Source: Gemmataceae bacterium (GTDB lineage Bacteria > Planctomycetota > Planctomycetia > Gemmatales > Gemmataceae). Taken from it: a DNA stretch of 7,682 nt. The notes beneath the pieces are model-generated. The model was not told the DNA's origin. It worked only from the letters and a program-made list of their open reading frames with translations, and ran no database searches. Every line of letters starts with the position of its first letter. Within the stretch, counting starts at the first letter, position 1. Both the position numbers and the translations under genes were made by a program. Of this stretch, positions 1 through 6,541 are shown piece after piece. Location: positions 1 through 7,682 of the forward strand of contig CANLGS010000166.1 in NCBI GenBank assembly GCA_947490035.1. The letters run 5' to 3'.

Positions 1-3000
1 ACCACGAACGTCGAAGGCGCGTTCGCGGAGTACATGAAGGAGACCGCGGCGCCCGCGCCGACGCGAACGCCGGTCGCGCTGAAGATCACCGGCGGCACGC
101 TCACCATCACCGACGCGGAGACCGGCAAGACGACGAGCGTCGAGGGCATCGCCGCGACCGCGAACATCCCCGCGAGCCGCGCCGAGCCGATCACCGCGAC
201 CGTCACCGCCACTACCGGCGGCATCAACGCGGACGTGTCTATCGGCGATTCGAGCAGCGCGAAGCTCATCGCTGTAGGGCTGCCGCTGAAAACCTTCGCA
301 CCGCTTCTGAAGCGCGCCGATCCGGGCCTGAGCCTTGGCGGGAGCATTACCACCGACTTGCGCGTGACTTGGGGCAAGGACGCGAACGGCCGCGCCGCGG
401 TGACCGCGGCCGGCACCGCGAGCGCGAAGCAACTCGCGATCTCCGCGCCGCAGTTGAATGGCGACACGCTCACGTTCGATTCCGCGGAGTTGCCGCTCGA
501 TATCGAACTCGCGGGGCGCAGCCTGCGCGTGCGCGCGTTCGACCTGAAGTGCGACGTGGGCACGGTGTCCGTCGCGGGCACGTTCGACCCGGACGAGGCG
601 GCCGAACACCTCTTCATGCGCGCCGGACTGTCGGTCCACGCGAACGTCGAACTTGCCAAACTCGCATCGAAACTCCCGAAGTTGCTGCGCCTCAAGGAAG
701 GCACCGAACTGCGCGAGGGCAAACTCGAAGTGAAGCTCGCGAGTGTGTCGGACGCGGGCGGCACGATCTGGAAAGGGAAGATCGATACGTCCTCGCTGAA
801 GGCGACGCGCGACGGCAAGCCGATCGCGTGGGAGCAGCCTCTGCACGTCGAGTTTTTAGGCCGCTACGCGAAGGGCCAACTGCCCACGTTCGAGAAGCTG
901 ATCTGCACGTCGGACTTCGTCGCGGTGAACGCGCGCGTCACGCCCGAAACGGTGCAGGTCGCCGCGAACATCTACCTGCACAAGCTCGGCGACAGGCTCC
1001 GAGACTTCGTTGACCTCGGCGGCTTCACGCTCGACGGCGAGGCGGCGGCGTCGCTCGTCGGGCGGCGCGAACGCGACGGCGCGTTCCGCGCCGGCGCGAC
1101 GGTAGAACTCCGCAACTTCGCGTTCACCGACCGCAACGGGAAGGGTCTCACGGAACCCGCGCTGAAGCTCGAACTCGCCGCGACCGGCAAGGCGCCGGAC
1201 GCCGGGCCGGTGCAGCTCGCGACCGCATCCGCCACGCTCACCGCGAACGGCGACGAACTTCAACTGTCGCTGGTCGAACCGGTGGCGAACGTCCGCGAGC
1301 TGTCGAGCGGCAGCGTCGATGTTCACGTCCGCGGCGAACTCGCGCGGTGGAAGTCGCGCGCCGCGGCCGTCGTCTCAATTCCCAAGTTCGACATCGGCGG
1401 TTCCGTCGATGCGCGGGGCCGGGCGAGACTCGCGGCCGACCGCGTGACCGTGGACCGGCTCACGGTCGCGCTCGTCAAGCCGAAGCTCGAACGCTGGATT
1501 TCGCTGGACGAACCGAACATGAGTGCGACCGGCGATCTCACGTTCACGCGTGCCACCAACGTCGCGACCTTCACCAAGTTGACGATCAACTCCGTGCCGC
1601 TGTCGGTGACGAACGGCACGCTCTCCTTCGAGCCGCAACCGAACGGCGATGTCGTCATCGGCGGCAACGGGCAGTGTGTCGTCGAGCTGAACCGCGCGGG
1701 CAAAGTGGTGGGGCTGTACGCCGACCCGAACGGCCCGGATGCCTTGTCCGGGCGGGGCGTCGGCCCCTTGCGGTTCCGCTACGACGGCGGCAACACCGCG
1801 TTCGGCGGCGCGCTCGACGTGACCGACTTCGGCTACGGCCCGAAGCCGCAGTACGTGTGGTTTGAACCGGCGCTGCGCCTCGACGTGGACGGCACCTACA
1901 GCGACCCAGGCGATTCCGTCACGCTGGCGGTCGCGAAGGCGGAACGCCCCGGCCTCGCGCTCGACGCGAAGGGCACGCTCGCCAAGATCACCGCGACGCG
2001 GGACGTGAACTTCACCGGCACGGTGCGCTACGACTGGGACAAGCTGACGCCGCTGGTGCGCGGGTTCGTCGGTCAGAGCTTCACCGCGACCGGCACCGGA
2101 AGCCGCGCGTTCGCGCTATCGGGTCAACTCGAACCGGGCGGCGCGGCGCAAGTTGTCGCACCAACGCCACAGCCGAAGACCGGCGGGCCGATCACGCTGA
2201 AGGCGCCGGGCAGCGCGCCTGTTCCGAAGCCCGCGCCGATTCCGACCGGCCCCAGCATCTTCGCGGCACTGAGCGGTGAGGCCGCAGTCGGGTGGCAGTC
2301 GATCCGCGCTTACGGGTTCGACATCGGCACCGGCGAGTTGAACGCGAAGATGACGCGCGGCACGGCGGTCGTCGCGCCGATCACCGCGACCTTCGGCGGC
2401 GGGCGCGTGACGCTCGCCCCGACGCTGGTGCTCGGTGCCACGCCGTTCGCGGTCACGCTCGCGAAGGGCACCGTGATCGACCACACGAAGCTCACGCCGT
2501 CGGCCACGGCCGGCGCGCTCGGGTACGCGCTGCCGGCCATCGCGAACAGCGGCGTCGCGGAAGGCGAAATCTCCGCGACCATCGACGAGAACCGTATCGT
2601 CCTCACCGACATCAACCAGTCGAACCTCAAGGGCACGCTGGTGATTCACAAGGCGACCGTGGGGCTGACTCCGGTCGCGGCGCAGGTGGCGAACATCCTC
2701 GGCGCGAAGGCGACGACGATGACACTGGTGGACAACTCGACGGTGCCGGTGCAGGTGGCGAACGGCCGCGTGCATCACCAGAACTTCGCGGTGCGCATCT
2801 CCGGCACCACGTTCCACACGAGCGGTTCCGTCGGCTTCGACGACACGCTTGATCTCGTCGTGGATGTGCCCTTGCCGAAGGATTTGCCGGTGTTGAAGAA
2901 CAACTCGGTGCTGCTGAAGGCGGTCGCGGGGAAGGTGGTGAAGGTGCCGATCAAGGGCACGCTCACGAAGCCGGAGTTGGACCCGCACGCGTTCAACGAG

Positions 3001-3162
3001 GCGGTGATCGCGCTGGCGCGCGAGGGCGCGAAAGAGGTGGGCAAAGACTTGCTCGAAGGCGAACTCCGCAAGCTGTTCCCCGGAATGCCGGGCACCGGCA
3101 CGAACCCGAAGCCCGGCGGCGGGGTGTTCCCGTTCCCGCTGCCGTTCGGCAAGAAGCCGTAG
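1..3162 (+). CDS. AsmA-like large envelope protein, 5' end outside window
   Basis: The reading frame is open from base 1 with no stop before the TAG at 3160-3162, so the ATG at 34 is probably internal and the gene starts upstream; 1053 residues are visible. The protein is almost entirely short alternating beta strands rich in T, V, G, A and D, with recurrent phrases such as LKITGGTLTITD and ITATFGGGRVTLAP. This is the look of AsmA/DUF748/TamB-type proteins, which form long beta-taco structures linked to lipid transport or outer-membrane assembly. A Pro-rich linker (about codons 721-752) separates the long N-terminal part from a C-terminal module (about codons 780-1015) containing NQSNLKGTLVIHKATVGLTP and SGSVGFDDTLDLVVDVPLP, the best match to an AsmA-like C-terminal domain. 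The tail is Gly/Pro-rich and ends in KKP. The N-terminal membrane anchor expected for the family would lie upstream and is not visible. The family call is by style, not by an invariant motif; the exact function is unknown. Confidence 0.72.
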   Translation, partial: TTNVEGAFAEYMKETAAPAPTRTPVALKITGGTLTITDAETGKTTSVEGIAATANIPASRAEPITATVTATTGGINADVSIGDSSSAKLIAVGLPLKTFAPLLKRADPGLSLGGSITTDLRVTWGKDANGRAAVTAAGTASAKQLAISAPQLNGDTLTFDSAELPLDIELAGRSLRVRAFDLKCDVGTVSVAGTFDPDEAAEHLFMRAGLSVHANVELAKLASKLPKLLRLKEGTELREGKLEVKLASVSDAGGTIWKGKIDTSSLKATRDGKPIAWEQPLHVEFLGRYAKGQLPTFEKLICTSDFVAVNARVTPETVQVAANIYLHKLGDRLRDFVDLGGFTLDGEAAASLVGRRERDGAFRAGATVELRNFAFTDRNGKGLTEPALKLELAATGKAPDAGPVQLATASATLTANGDELQLSLVEPVANVRELSSGSVDVHVRGELARWKSRAAAVVSIPKFDIGGSVDARGRARLAADRVTVDRLTVALVKPKLERWISLDEPNMSATGDLTFTRATNVATFTKLTINSVPLSVTNGTLSFEPQPNGDVVIGGNGQCVVELNRAGKVVGLYADPNGPDALSGRGVGPLRFRYDGGNTAFGGALDVTDFGYGPKPQYVWFEPALRLDVDGTYSDPGDSVTLAVAKAERPGLALDAKGTLAKITATRDVNFTGTVRYDWDKLTPLVRGFVGQSFTATGTGSRAFALSGQLEPGGAAQVVAPTPQPKTGGPITLKAPGSAPVPKPAPIPTGPSIFAALSGEAAVGWQSIRAYGFDIGTGELNAKMTRGTAVVAPITATFGGGRVTLAPTLVLGATPFAVTLAKGTVIDHTKLTPSATAGALGYALPAIANSGVAEGEISATIDENRIVLTDINQSNLKGTLVIHKATVGLTPVAAQVANILGAKATTMTLVDNSTVPVQVANGRVHHQNFAVRISGTTFHTSGSVGFDDTLDLVVDVPLPKDLPVLKNNSVLLKAVAGKVVKVPIKGTLTKPELDPHAFNEAVIALAREGAKEVGKDLLEGELRKLFPGMPGTGTNPKPGGGVFPFPLPFGKKP

Positions 3163-3177
3163 GGCGCGCACTTCGCC

Positions 3178-3205
3178 TTGTCCGGCTATCTTCGCACGCT
3201 ATCCT
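3178..3205 (+). promoter_or_regulatory. Possible sigma70-type promoter of the small broken gene
   Basis: TTGTCC (3178-3183) and TATCCT (3200-3205) are separated by 16 bases; each matches 4 of 6 consensus positions. The predicted transcription start near 3212 lies about 20 bases before a GGAGG site. The layout is very like that of the stronger promoter at 3618-3646. It is called by pattern only and could be chance. Confidence 0.35.
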
Positions 3206-3230
3206 CCGCGAACGATCGCGTCTCGTTCCC

Positions 3231-3235
3231 GGAGG
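3231..3235 (+). promoter_or_regulatory. Shine-Dalgarno site without a normal start codon
   Basis: A perfect GGAGG is followed, four bases on, by ACG CGG TTC CGT, where an ATG would be expected. The frame that follows encodes a signal-peptide-like segment. No ATG, GTG or TTG exists in that frame between here and the TGA at 3357-3359, so the site marks where a start codon used to be or where an ACG start is used. Confidence 0.5.
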
Positions 3236-3239
3236 TCAC

Positions 3240-3514
3240 ACGCGGTTCCGTTCCCTACTTGCCACCGTCGCGCTCCTGTTCGCGCTGCCGCCGCTCGCGG
3301 GCGACAAGCCCCCGCCCGCACATCGACCGTCGAAAGCCGCTCGGACAACGGCGGGGTGATTGAAGTCGCCCGCAAGCAGATCGAAACGCTCGTCATCATC
3401 ACGCCGCACCGCGTGCGCGGCGAAGCCGACCAAGCCCGCGTGTTGGCCGACGAAGCGAAGAAGCTGAAGTGGTGCCTGCCGGACGTGCAGCCCGCCGGCT
3501 GGTTCACGAAGTAG
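3240..3514 (+). pseudogene. Small secreted protein, start-codon loss and frameshift
   Basis: Two pieces in different frames join into one sensible small exported protein. Piece one (from ACG at 3240, frame ending TGA 3357-3359) reads RFRSLLATVALLFALPPLAG, a typical signal peptide with a basic start, hydrophobic core and an LAG end. Piece two (frame ending TAG 3512-3514) reads VESRSDNGGVIEVARKQIET and continues to a WFTK end, with the strong GC3 bias of the true genes. Adding one C to the five-C run at 3309-3313 joins them through GDKPPARTSTVE and gives about 91 residues. Upstream are a GGAGG site and a possible promoter; the start codon position holds ACG. I do not recognise the mature domain: it is charged, about 65 residues, with one Cys (KWCLPD). 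The two lesions suggest a decaying gene. Sequencing error in the C run, slippage, or a genuine ACG start are alternatives. Piece two alone could start at GTG 3356 as a 52-residue protein, but that lacks a Shine-Dalgarno site. Confidence 0.6.
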
Positions 3515-3535
3515 CGCCTTAACTTCTGGTCAGTT

Positions 3536-3612
3536 AAAGTACGGCGTCCCTGTGGGTCGGGCTGGACGGAGGTCGCCTCTGTTTAGCCCGACCTCTGGGG
3601 ACGCTGTGCTTT
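3536..3612 (+). terminator. Long near-perfect RNA hairpin, terminator-like
   Basis: Bases 3536-3572 pair with 3576-3612 without any bulge: 28 Watson-Crick pairs, 8 G-U pairs and one mismatch (3553 with 3595), closed by the three-base loop TCG. The most stable blocks are 3555-3563 with 3585-3593 (nine pairs, GGTCGGGCT/AGCCCGACC) and 3544-3550 with 3598-3604. A run of five T at 3610-3614 sits at the foot. It follows the broken small gene and ends just before the promoter of the oxidoreductase, so intrinsic termination is the simplest role. A structured small RNA or a mobile palindrome are alternatives. All eight non-standard pairs are G-U when read as + strand RNA, which argues for function in that orientation. 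Confidence 0.6.
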
Positions 3613-3617
3613 TTACG

Positions 3618-3646
3618 TTGACGCGAACCGCACCCGCCCGTACTCT
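3618..3646 (+). promoter_or_regulatory. Probable sigma70-type promoter of the oxidoreductase
   Basis: TTGACG (3618-3623, five of six consensus bases) and TACTCT (3641-3646, three of six) are spaced exactly 17 bases apart. Transcription would start near 3653, giving a leader of about 23 bases before the ATG at 3676. It lies directly after the long hairpin, separating this gene from transcription upstream. Confidence 0.5.
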
Positions 3647-3661
3647 CGCAGTCCTACCCAC

Positions 3662-3666
3662 AGGAG
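3662..3666 (+). promoter_or_regulatory. Ribosome binding site deciding the start at 3676
   Basis: AGGAG lies nine bases before ATG 3676. It supports this start, which also gives a Tat signal beginning at residue 1. Confidence 0.7.
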
Positions 3667-3675
3667 CCTCTCCCG

Positions 3676-4995
3676 ATGAAACAGTTCACCCGCCGTGGCG
3701 CACTGAAGACCGCGGCCGCGACGTTCGCGGCGCCGTTCGTGTGGCGCCTGCACGCGCACGCCGCGCCCAGCGACACCGTCCTGCACGCGAGCTTCGGCGC
3801 CAGCGGCATGGCCGGGTCCGACATCGGCTCGCTCACCGCCAGCAAGAACCTGAAGCTCGTCGCGGTCGCGGAGGTCGATGACAACAAGGTCGGCGACATC
3901 AAGAAGAAGTTCCCCGACTGCGTCATCTACAAGGACTACCGCCAACTGCTCGACAAGGAAAAGACGCTCGACTCGGTGAACGTCTCCACGCCCGACCACA
4001 TGCACGCGCCCATCGGCATGCGCGCGCTCAACCGCGGGCTGAACGTGTACGGCCAGAAGCCGCTTACGCAGACGATCCACGAAGCCCGCCGGCTCACGGA
4101 GGTCGCGGCGGAGAAGAAGGTCGTCACGCAGATGGGCATTCAGATTCACTCGGCGCGCAAGCACAAACTCGTCGTGAAGCTGATTCAGGAGGGCGTGATC
4201 GGGAAGGTGAAGGAAGTCCACTCGTGGAGCGGCAAGTCGTGGGGCGACACCGCCGCGAAGCCGGACAAGAAAGACCCGGTGCCGGCGGGGTTCGACTGGG
4301 ACTTGTGGCTCGGCGTCGCGAGCGAGCGGCCGTTCATCGGGGGAACCTACTACCACCCCGGCAACTGGCGCAAGCGGCTCGACTTCGGCACCGGCACGTT
4401 CGGCGACATGGGCTGCCACATCCTCGACCCGGTGTTCAACGCCATCGGCGTCGGCAACCCCTCGTCCATCCGCTCCGAACTGCCCGGACCCAACGACTAC
4501 AACTGGTCGCTCGACGTGCAGGTGAAGTACGTGTTCCCCGGCTCGAAGTTCACGACCGACACCGTCGCGCTAACGTGGTACAACGGCACCGCGCGCCCGC
4601 CGAAGGAAGTCGTCGAACACATCGGTAAGCACAAACTCGACGGCCAGGGTTCGATCCTGATCGGGACCGAAGGCGTGATGTACTCGCAGTACGATTCGGG
4701 CAACACGCCGATCCTGATCGGCGACAAGTTCACGGACTTCAAGATGCCCGAGGTGGCGAGCGACAACCACTACCTGCAATACGTGGAAGCGGTTCGCGGG
4801 AACACGAAGACCTCGGCGCCCTTCAGTTACTCCGGCCCGCTCACGGAGATGGTGCTGCTCGGCTGCCTCGCCACGCGCTTCCCCAAGACCGACCTGAAGT
4901 GGGACACGAAGGGGCTGAAGGTCACCAACAACGACAAGGCGAACGCCTTCGTGAAGAAGGAGTACCGGAAGGGGTTCGAGGTCGAAGGGCTGTGA
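3676..4995 (+). CDS. Tat-exported Gfo/Idh/MocA family oxidoreductase
   Basis: This 439-residue protein begins with a twin-arginine signal, TRRGALK at residues 5-11, a short hydrophobic stretch, and a likely AHA cleavage site near residue 29, so it should act outside the cytoplasm. The N-terminal Rossmann fold has GASGMAG at 41-47 as its nucleotide loop, followed by LVAVAEVDD and STPDHMHAPI. The conserved Lys-Pro of the family is K128-P129, in a GQKPLTQT context. The C-terminal half carries GDMGCHILDP, with D244 and H248 in the usual catalytic area, typical of the Tat-signal bacterial members. Relatives oxidise or reduce sugars, inositols or other polyols with NAD(P), sometimes with bound, self-recycling cofactor; the substrate here cannot be told. 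Length is normal and the frame is intact. It has its own promoter and ribosome site, and non-coding palindromes lie on both sides, so it is probably monocistronic. The family call is firm; the substrate is unknown. Confidence 0.93.
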   Translation: MKQFTRRGALKTAAATFAAPFVWRLHAHAAPSDTVLHASFGASGMAGSDIGSLTASKNLKLVAVAEVDDNKVGDIKKKFPDCVIYKDYRQLLDKEKTLDSVNVSTPDHMHAPIGMRALNRGLNVYGQKPLTQTIHEARRLTEVAAEKKVVTQMGIQIHSARKHKLVVKLIQEGVIGKVKEVHSWSGKSWGDTAAKPDKKDPVPAGFDWDLWLGVASERPFIGGTYYHPGNWRKRLDFGTGTFGDMGCHILDPVFNAIGVGNPSSIRSELPGPNDYNWSLDVQVKYVFPGSKFTTDTVALTWYNGTARPPKEVVEHIGKHKLDGQGSILIGTEGVMYSQYDSGNTPILIGDKFTDFKMPEVASDNHYLQYVEAVRGNTKTSAPFSYSGPLTEMVLLGCLATRFPKTDLKWDTKGLKVTNNDKANAFVKKEYRKGFEVEGL

Positions 4996-5010
4996 CTGTC
5001 GGAGGAGGGA

Positions 5011-5129
5011 AGAAGGCGCCGCAGATGACGCAGACGGACGCAGATCAAACCGAAGACAAGACTGTGTTTGAAGACAGCTCTGTTCTTGGTCTTGATCTGC
5101 GTCCGTCCGCGTCATCCGCGGCGCCTTCT
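5011..5129. repeat. Large inverted repeat, 38-bp arms
   Basis: Arm 5011-5048 pairs with arm 5092-5129 at 36 of 38 positions; mismatches are at 5023/5117 and 5032/5108. The 43-base centre adds weaker pairing (5053-5056 with 5084-5087, 5059-5061 with 5079-5081). The left arm contains three short units of 9-10 bases beginning GCAGA or GCAGAC (5021, 5030, 5040). Both mismatches are A-C on the + strand and G-U on the - strand, so a - strand RNA would pair fully across the arms. There is no T run after either arm and no credible gene inside. The style is that of dispersed palindromic repeats (REP or MITE-like) common in large environmental genomes. It may also end transcription of the oxidoreductase. 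Confidence 0.8.
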
Positions 5130-5187
5130 CTTCTTTCCGCAGGCGCAGGGCGACACCACCCGCTTGAAAGCCGGTCGCCGCGGTCCG

Positions 5188-5219
5188 GTATCCGCCGTAA
5201 GACATCGGTCAACGGATAC
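5188..5219 (+). repeat. Small inverted repeat in the leader of the glycosyltransferase
   Basis: GTATCCG (5188-5194) and CGGATAC (5213-5219) are perfect reverse complements around an 18-base centre, which itself contains CCG (5195-5197) and CGG (5206-5208). It ends 14 bases before ATG 5234, so as DNA it could be an operator and as RNA it could affect initiation. A chance match is possible in GC-rich sequence. Confidence 0.35.
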
Positions 5220-5233
5220 TTCGCGGGCGGGCC

Positions 5234-6541
5234 ATGCGAATCGCGTTCATCACCGCCGGCGCCGCGGGCATGTACTGCGGCAGTTGCATGAGGGACAACA
5301 CCCTCGTCACCGCGCTGCGGCGCCTCGGCCACGACGCGCTGCTCATCCCCGCGTACATGCCCATTACGGTGGACGAGCCGGACGCCTCGCAACAGAAGGT
5401 GTTCTTCGGCGGCGTGAACATCTACCTCGAACAGCAGTTCTGGCTGTTCCGCCACACCCCGCGATTCCTCGACCGGCTGTTCAACTTCCGCTGGCTGCTC
5501 AAATGGGTCTCGCGGTTCGCCGTGCGCGCGAAGTACAGCGAGCAGGGCGCGCTCACCATTTCGATGCTCGAAGGCACACACGGGAAGCAGGCGAAGGAAG
5601 TCGCGAAGCTGGTCGAGTATCTCCAAGACGAGAAGCCGGACGTGGTGCTGTTCACCAACGCGCTCCTGTCCGGCGTGATCCCCGAAATCAAGCGCGCCCT
5701 CGGCGTGCCGGTGTTCGTGACGCTGCAAGGCGACGACATCTTCCTCGACGAACTCTCCGACCGCGAGCGCGCGCGGTGCTTCGAGCTGATCCGCGACAAC
5801 GGCCGCGCCGTGGACGCGTACATCAGCACGAGCGCCTACTACGCCGACCACATGGCCGGTTACATGGGCGTGCCGCGCGAGCGCATTCACGTGGTGCCGC
5901 CCGGCATCAACCTCGCCGGTCACGGCGGCGCGCCCGAACCGCGCGGCGACCGGCCTCTTACCGTCGGCTACTTCGCCCGCATCTGTCCGGAGAAGGGCTT
6001 TCATCGCGTGGTGGAAGCGTTCATCACGATGCGCCAGCAACCGGGCGCGCCGGGGGCGAAGCTGAAGGCAAGCGGTTGGATGGGCGAGAACAACCGCCGG
6101 TACTACGACGAGCAGTTGAAGAGGCTCACGGCCGCGGGGCTGATCGAAGATTTCGAGCACGTCGAATCGCCGACGCACGACGACAAGGTCCGCTTCATGC
6201 GCAGCATCGACGTGTTGTGCGTGCCGACCGTGTACCGCGAACCGAAGGGGCTGTACGTCCTCGAAGCGTGGGCCAACGGCGTGCCGTGCGTGTTGCCCGC
6301 GCACGGCGCGTTCCCGGAGTTGGTGGAGTCTACCGGCGGCGGGTTGCTCGTCGCGCCGGACTCCATCGACGCGCTCGCCGACGGCTTGCGGCTCATGCTG
6401 ACCGACCACGCGTTCCGAAGGCGCGCCGGCGTAGCGGGCGAAGCCGCGGTGCGCGAGCGGTTCACCGCCGACGTGATGGCGCGTGACACCGCCGCCCTGC
6501 TCAACCAGTTCGTCCGCACCCCCACACCGGCCACCGCATGA
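5234..6541 (+). CDS. GT4-family glycosyltransferase
   Basis: This 435-residue protein has the two-domain GT-B layout of retaining GT4 enzymes, which move a sugar from a nucleotide-sugar to an acceptor. The N-terminal domain opens with MRIAFITAGAAGMYCGSCMR; the loop at 9-22 contains the paired cysteines C15 and C18 and RDN, a pattern I associate with one bacterial GT4 subgroup. TLQGDDIF (G166, D167, D168) ends the first domain's core. The C-terminal domain has GYFARICPEKGF, with K254 in the donor-binding position, and the EX7E motif, E336 and E344, in REPKGLYVLEAWANGVP, then HGAFPELVE. No signal peptide or membrane segment is apparent, so it is cytoplasmic. The start at 5234 begins exactly on the first beta strand, although its Shine-Dalgarno site is poor. 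It is first in a cassette: its TGA overlaps the next ATG by four bases. Family is clear; sugar and acceptor are unknown. Confidence 0.93.
   Translation: MRIAFITAGAAGMYCGSCMRDNTLVTALRRLGHDALLIPAYMPITVDEPDASQQKVFFGGVNIYLEQQFWLFRHTPRFLDRLFNFRWLLKWVSRFAVRAKYSEQGALTISMLEGTHGKQAKEVAKLVEYLQDEKPDVVLFTNALLSGVIPEIKRALGVPVFVTLQGDDIFLDELSDRERARCFELIRDNGRAVDAYISTSAYYADHMAGYMGVPRERIHVVPPGINLAGHGGAPEPRGDRPLTVGYFARICPEKGFHRVVEAFITMRQQPGAPGAKLKASGWMGENNRRYYDEQLKRLTAAGLIEDFEHVESPTHDDKVRFMRSIDVLCVPTVYREPKGLYVLEAWANGVPCVLPAHGAFPELVESTGGGLLVAPDSIDALADGLRLMLTDHAFRRRAGVAGEAAVRERFTADVMARDTAALLNQFVRTPTPATA

Noticed and set aside
2116..3171. Long - strand open frame (351 codons) opposite the AsmA-like gene
   Set aside because: Arg/His-rich composition and no recognisable motif; a product of high GC.
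3178..3363. 61-codon + strand open frame in the gap after the AsmA-like gene
   Set aside because: It uses a third frame over the signal-peptide region; no ribosome site, and the other two frames give a better secreted protein.
3519..3537. Short inverted repeat TTAACT/AGTTAA just after the broken gene
   Set aside because: Six pairs only, AT-rich with no T run after it, and it competes with the foot of the much stronger 37-pair hairpin.
3552..3881. + strand open frame of 109 codons starting in the long hairpin
   Set aside because: Runs through the hairpin, the promoter and into the oxidoreductase in the wrong frame; the translated sequence turns Arg-rich there.
3613..4419. - strand open frame (268 codons) opposite the oxidoreductase
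   Set aside because: Overlaps a firm gene on the other strand and has no domain-like sequence.
5164..5194. TTGAAA and TATCCG before the glycosyltransferase as a promoter
   Set aside because: The spacing is 19 bases and the -10 match is weak, so I could not support it over chance.
5045..6409. Long - strand open frame (454 codons) opposite the glycosyltransferase
   Set aside because: It is the mirror of a well-supported gene with strong GC3 bias, its translation is Arg/His/Val-rich with no domain, and its 3' end lies in the inverted repeat.
5068..6486. Second + strand open frame (472 codons) overlapping the glycosyltransferase
   Set aside because: Arg-rich shadow in another frame of the GT4 gene; it starts inside the palindromic repeat and shows no family motif.
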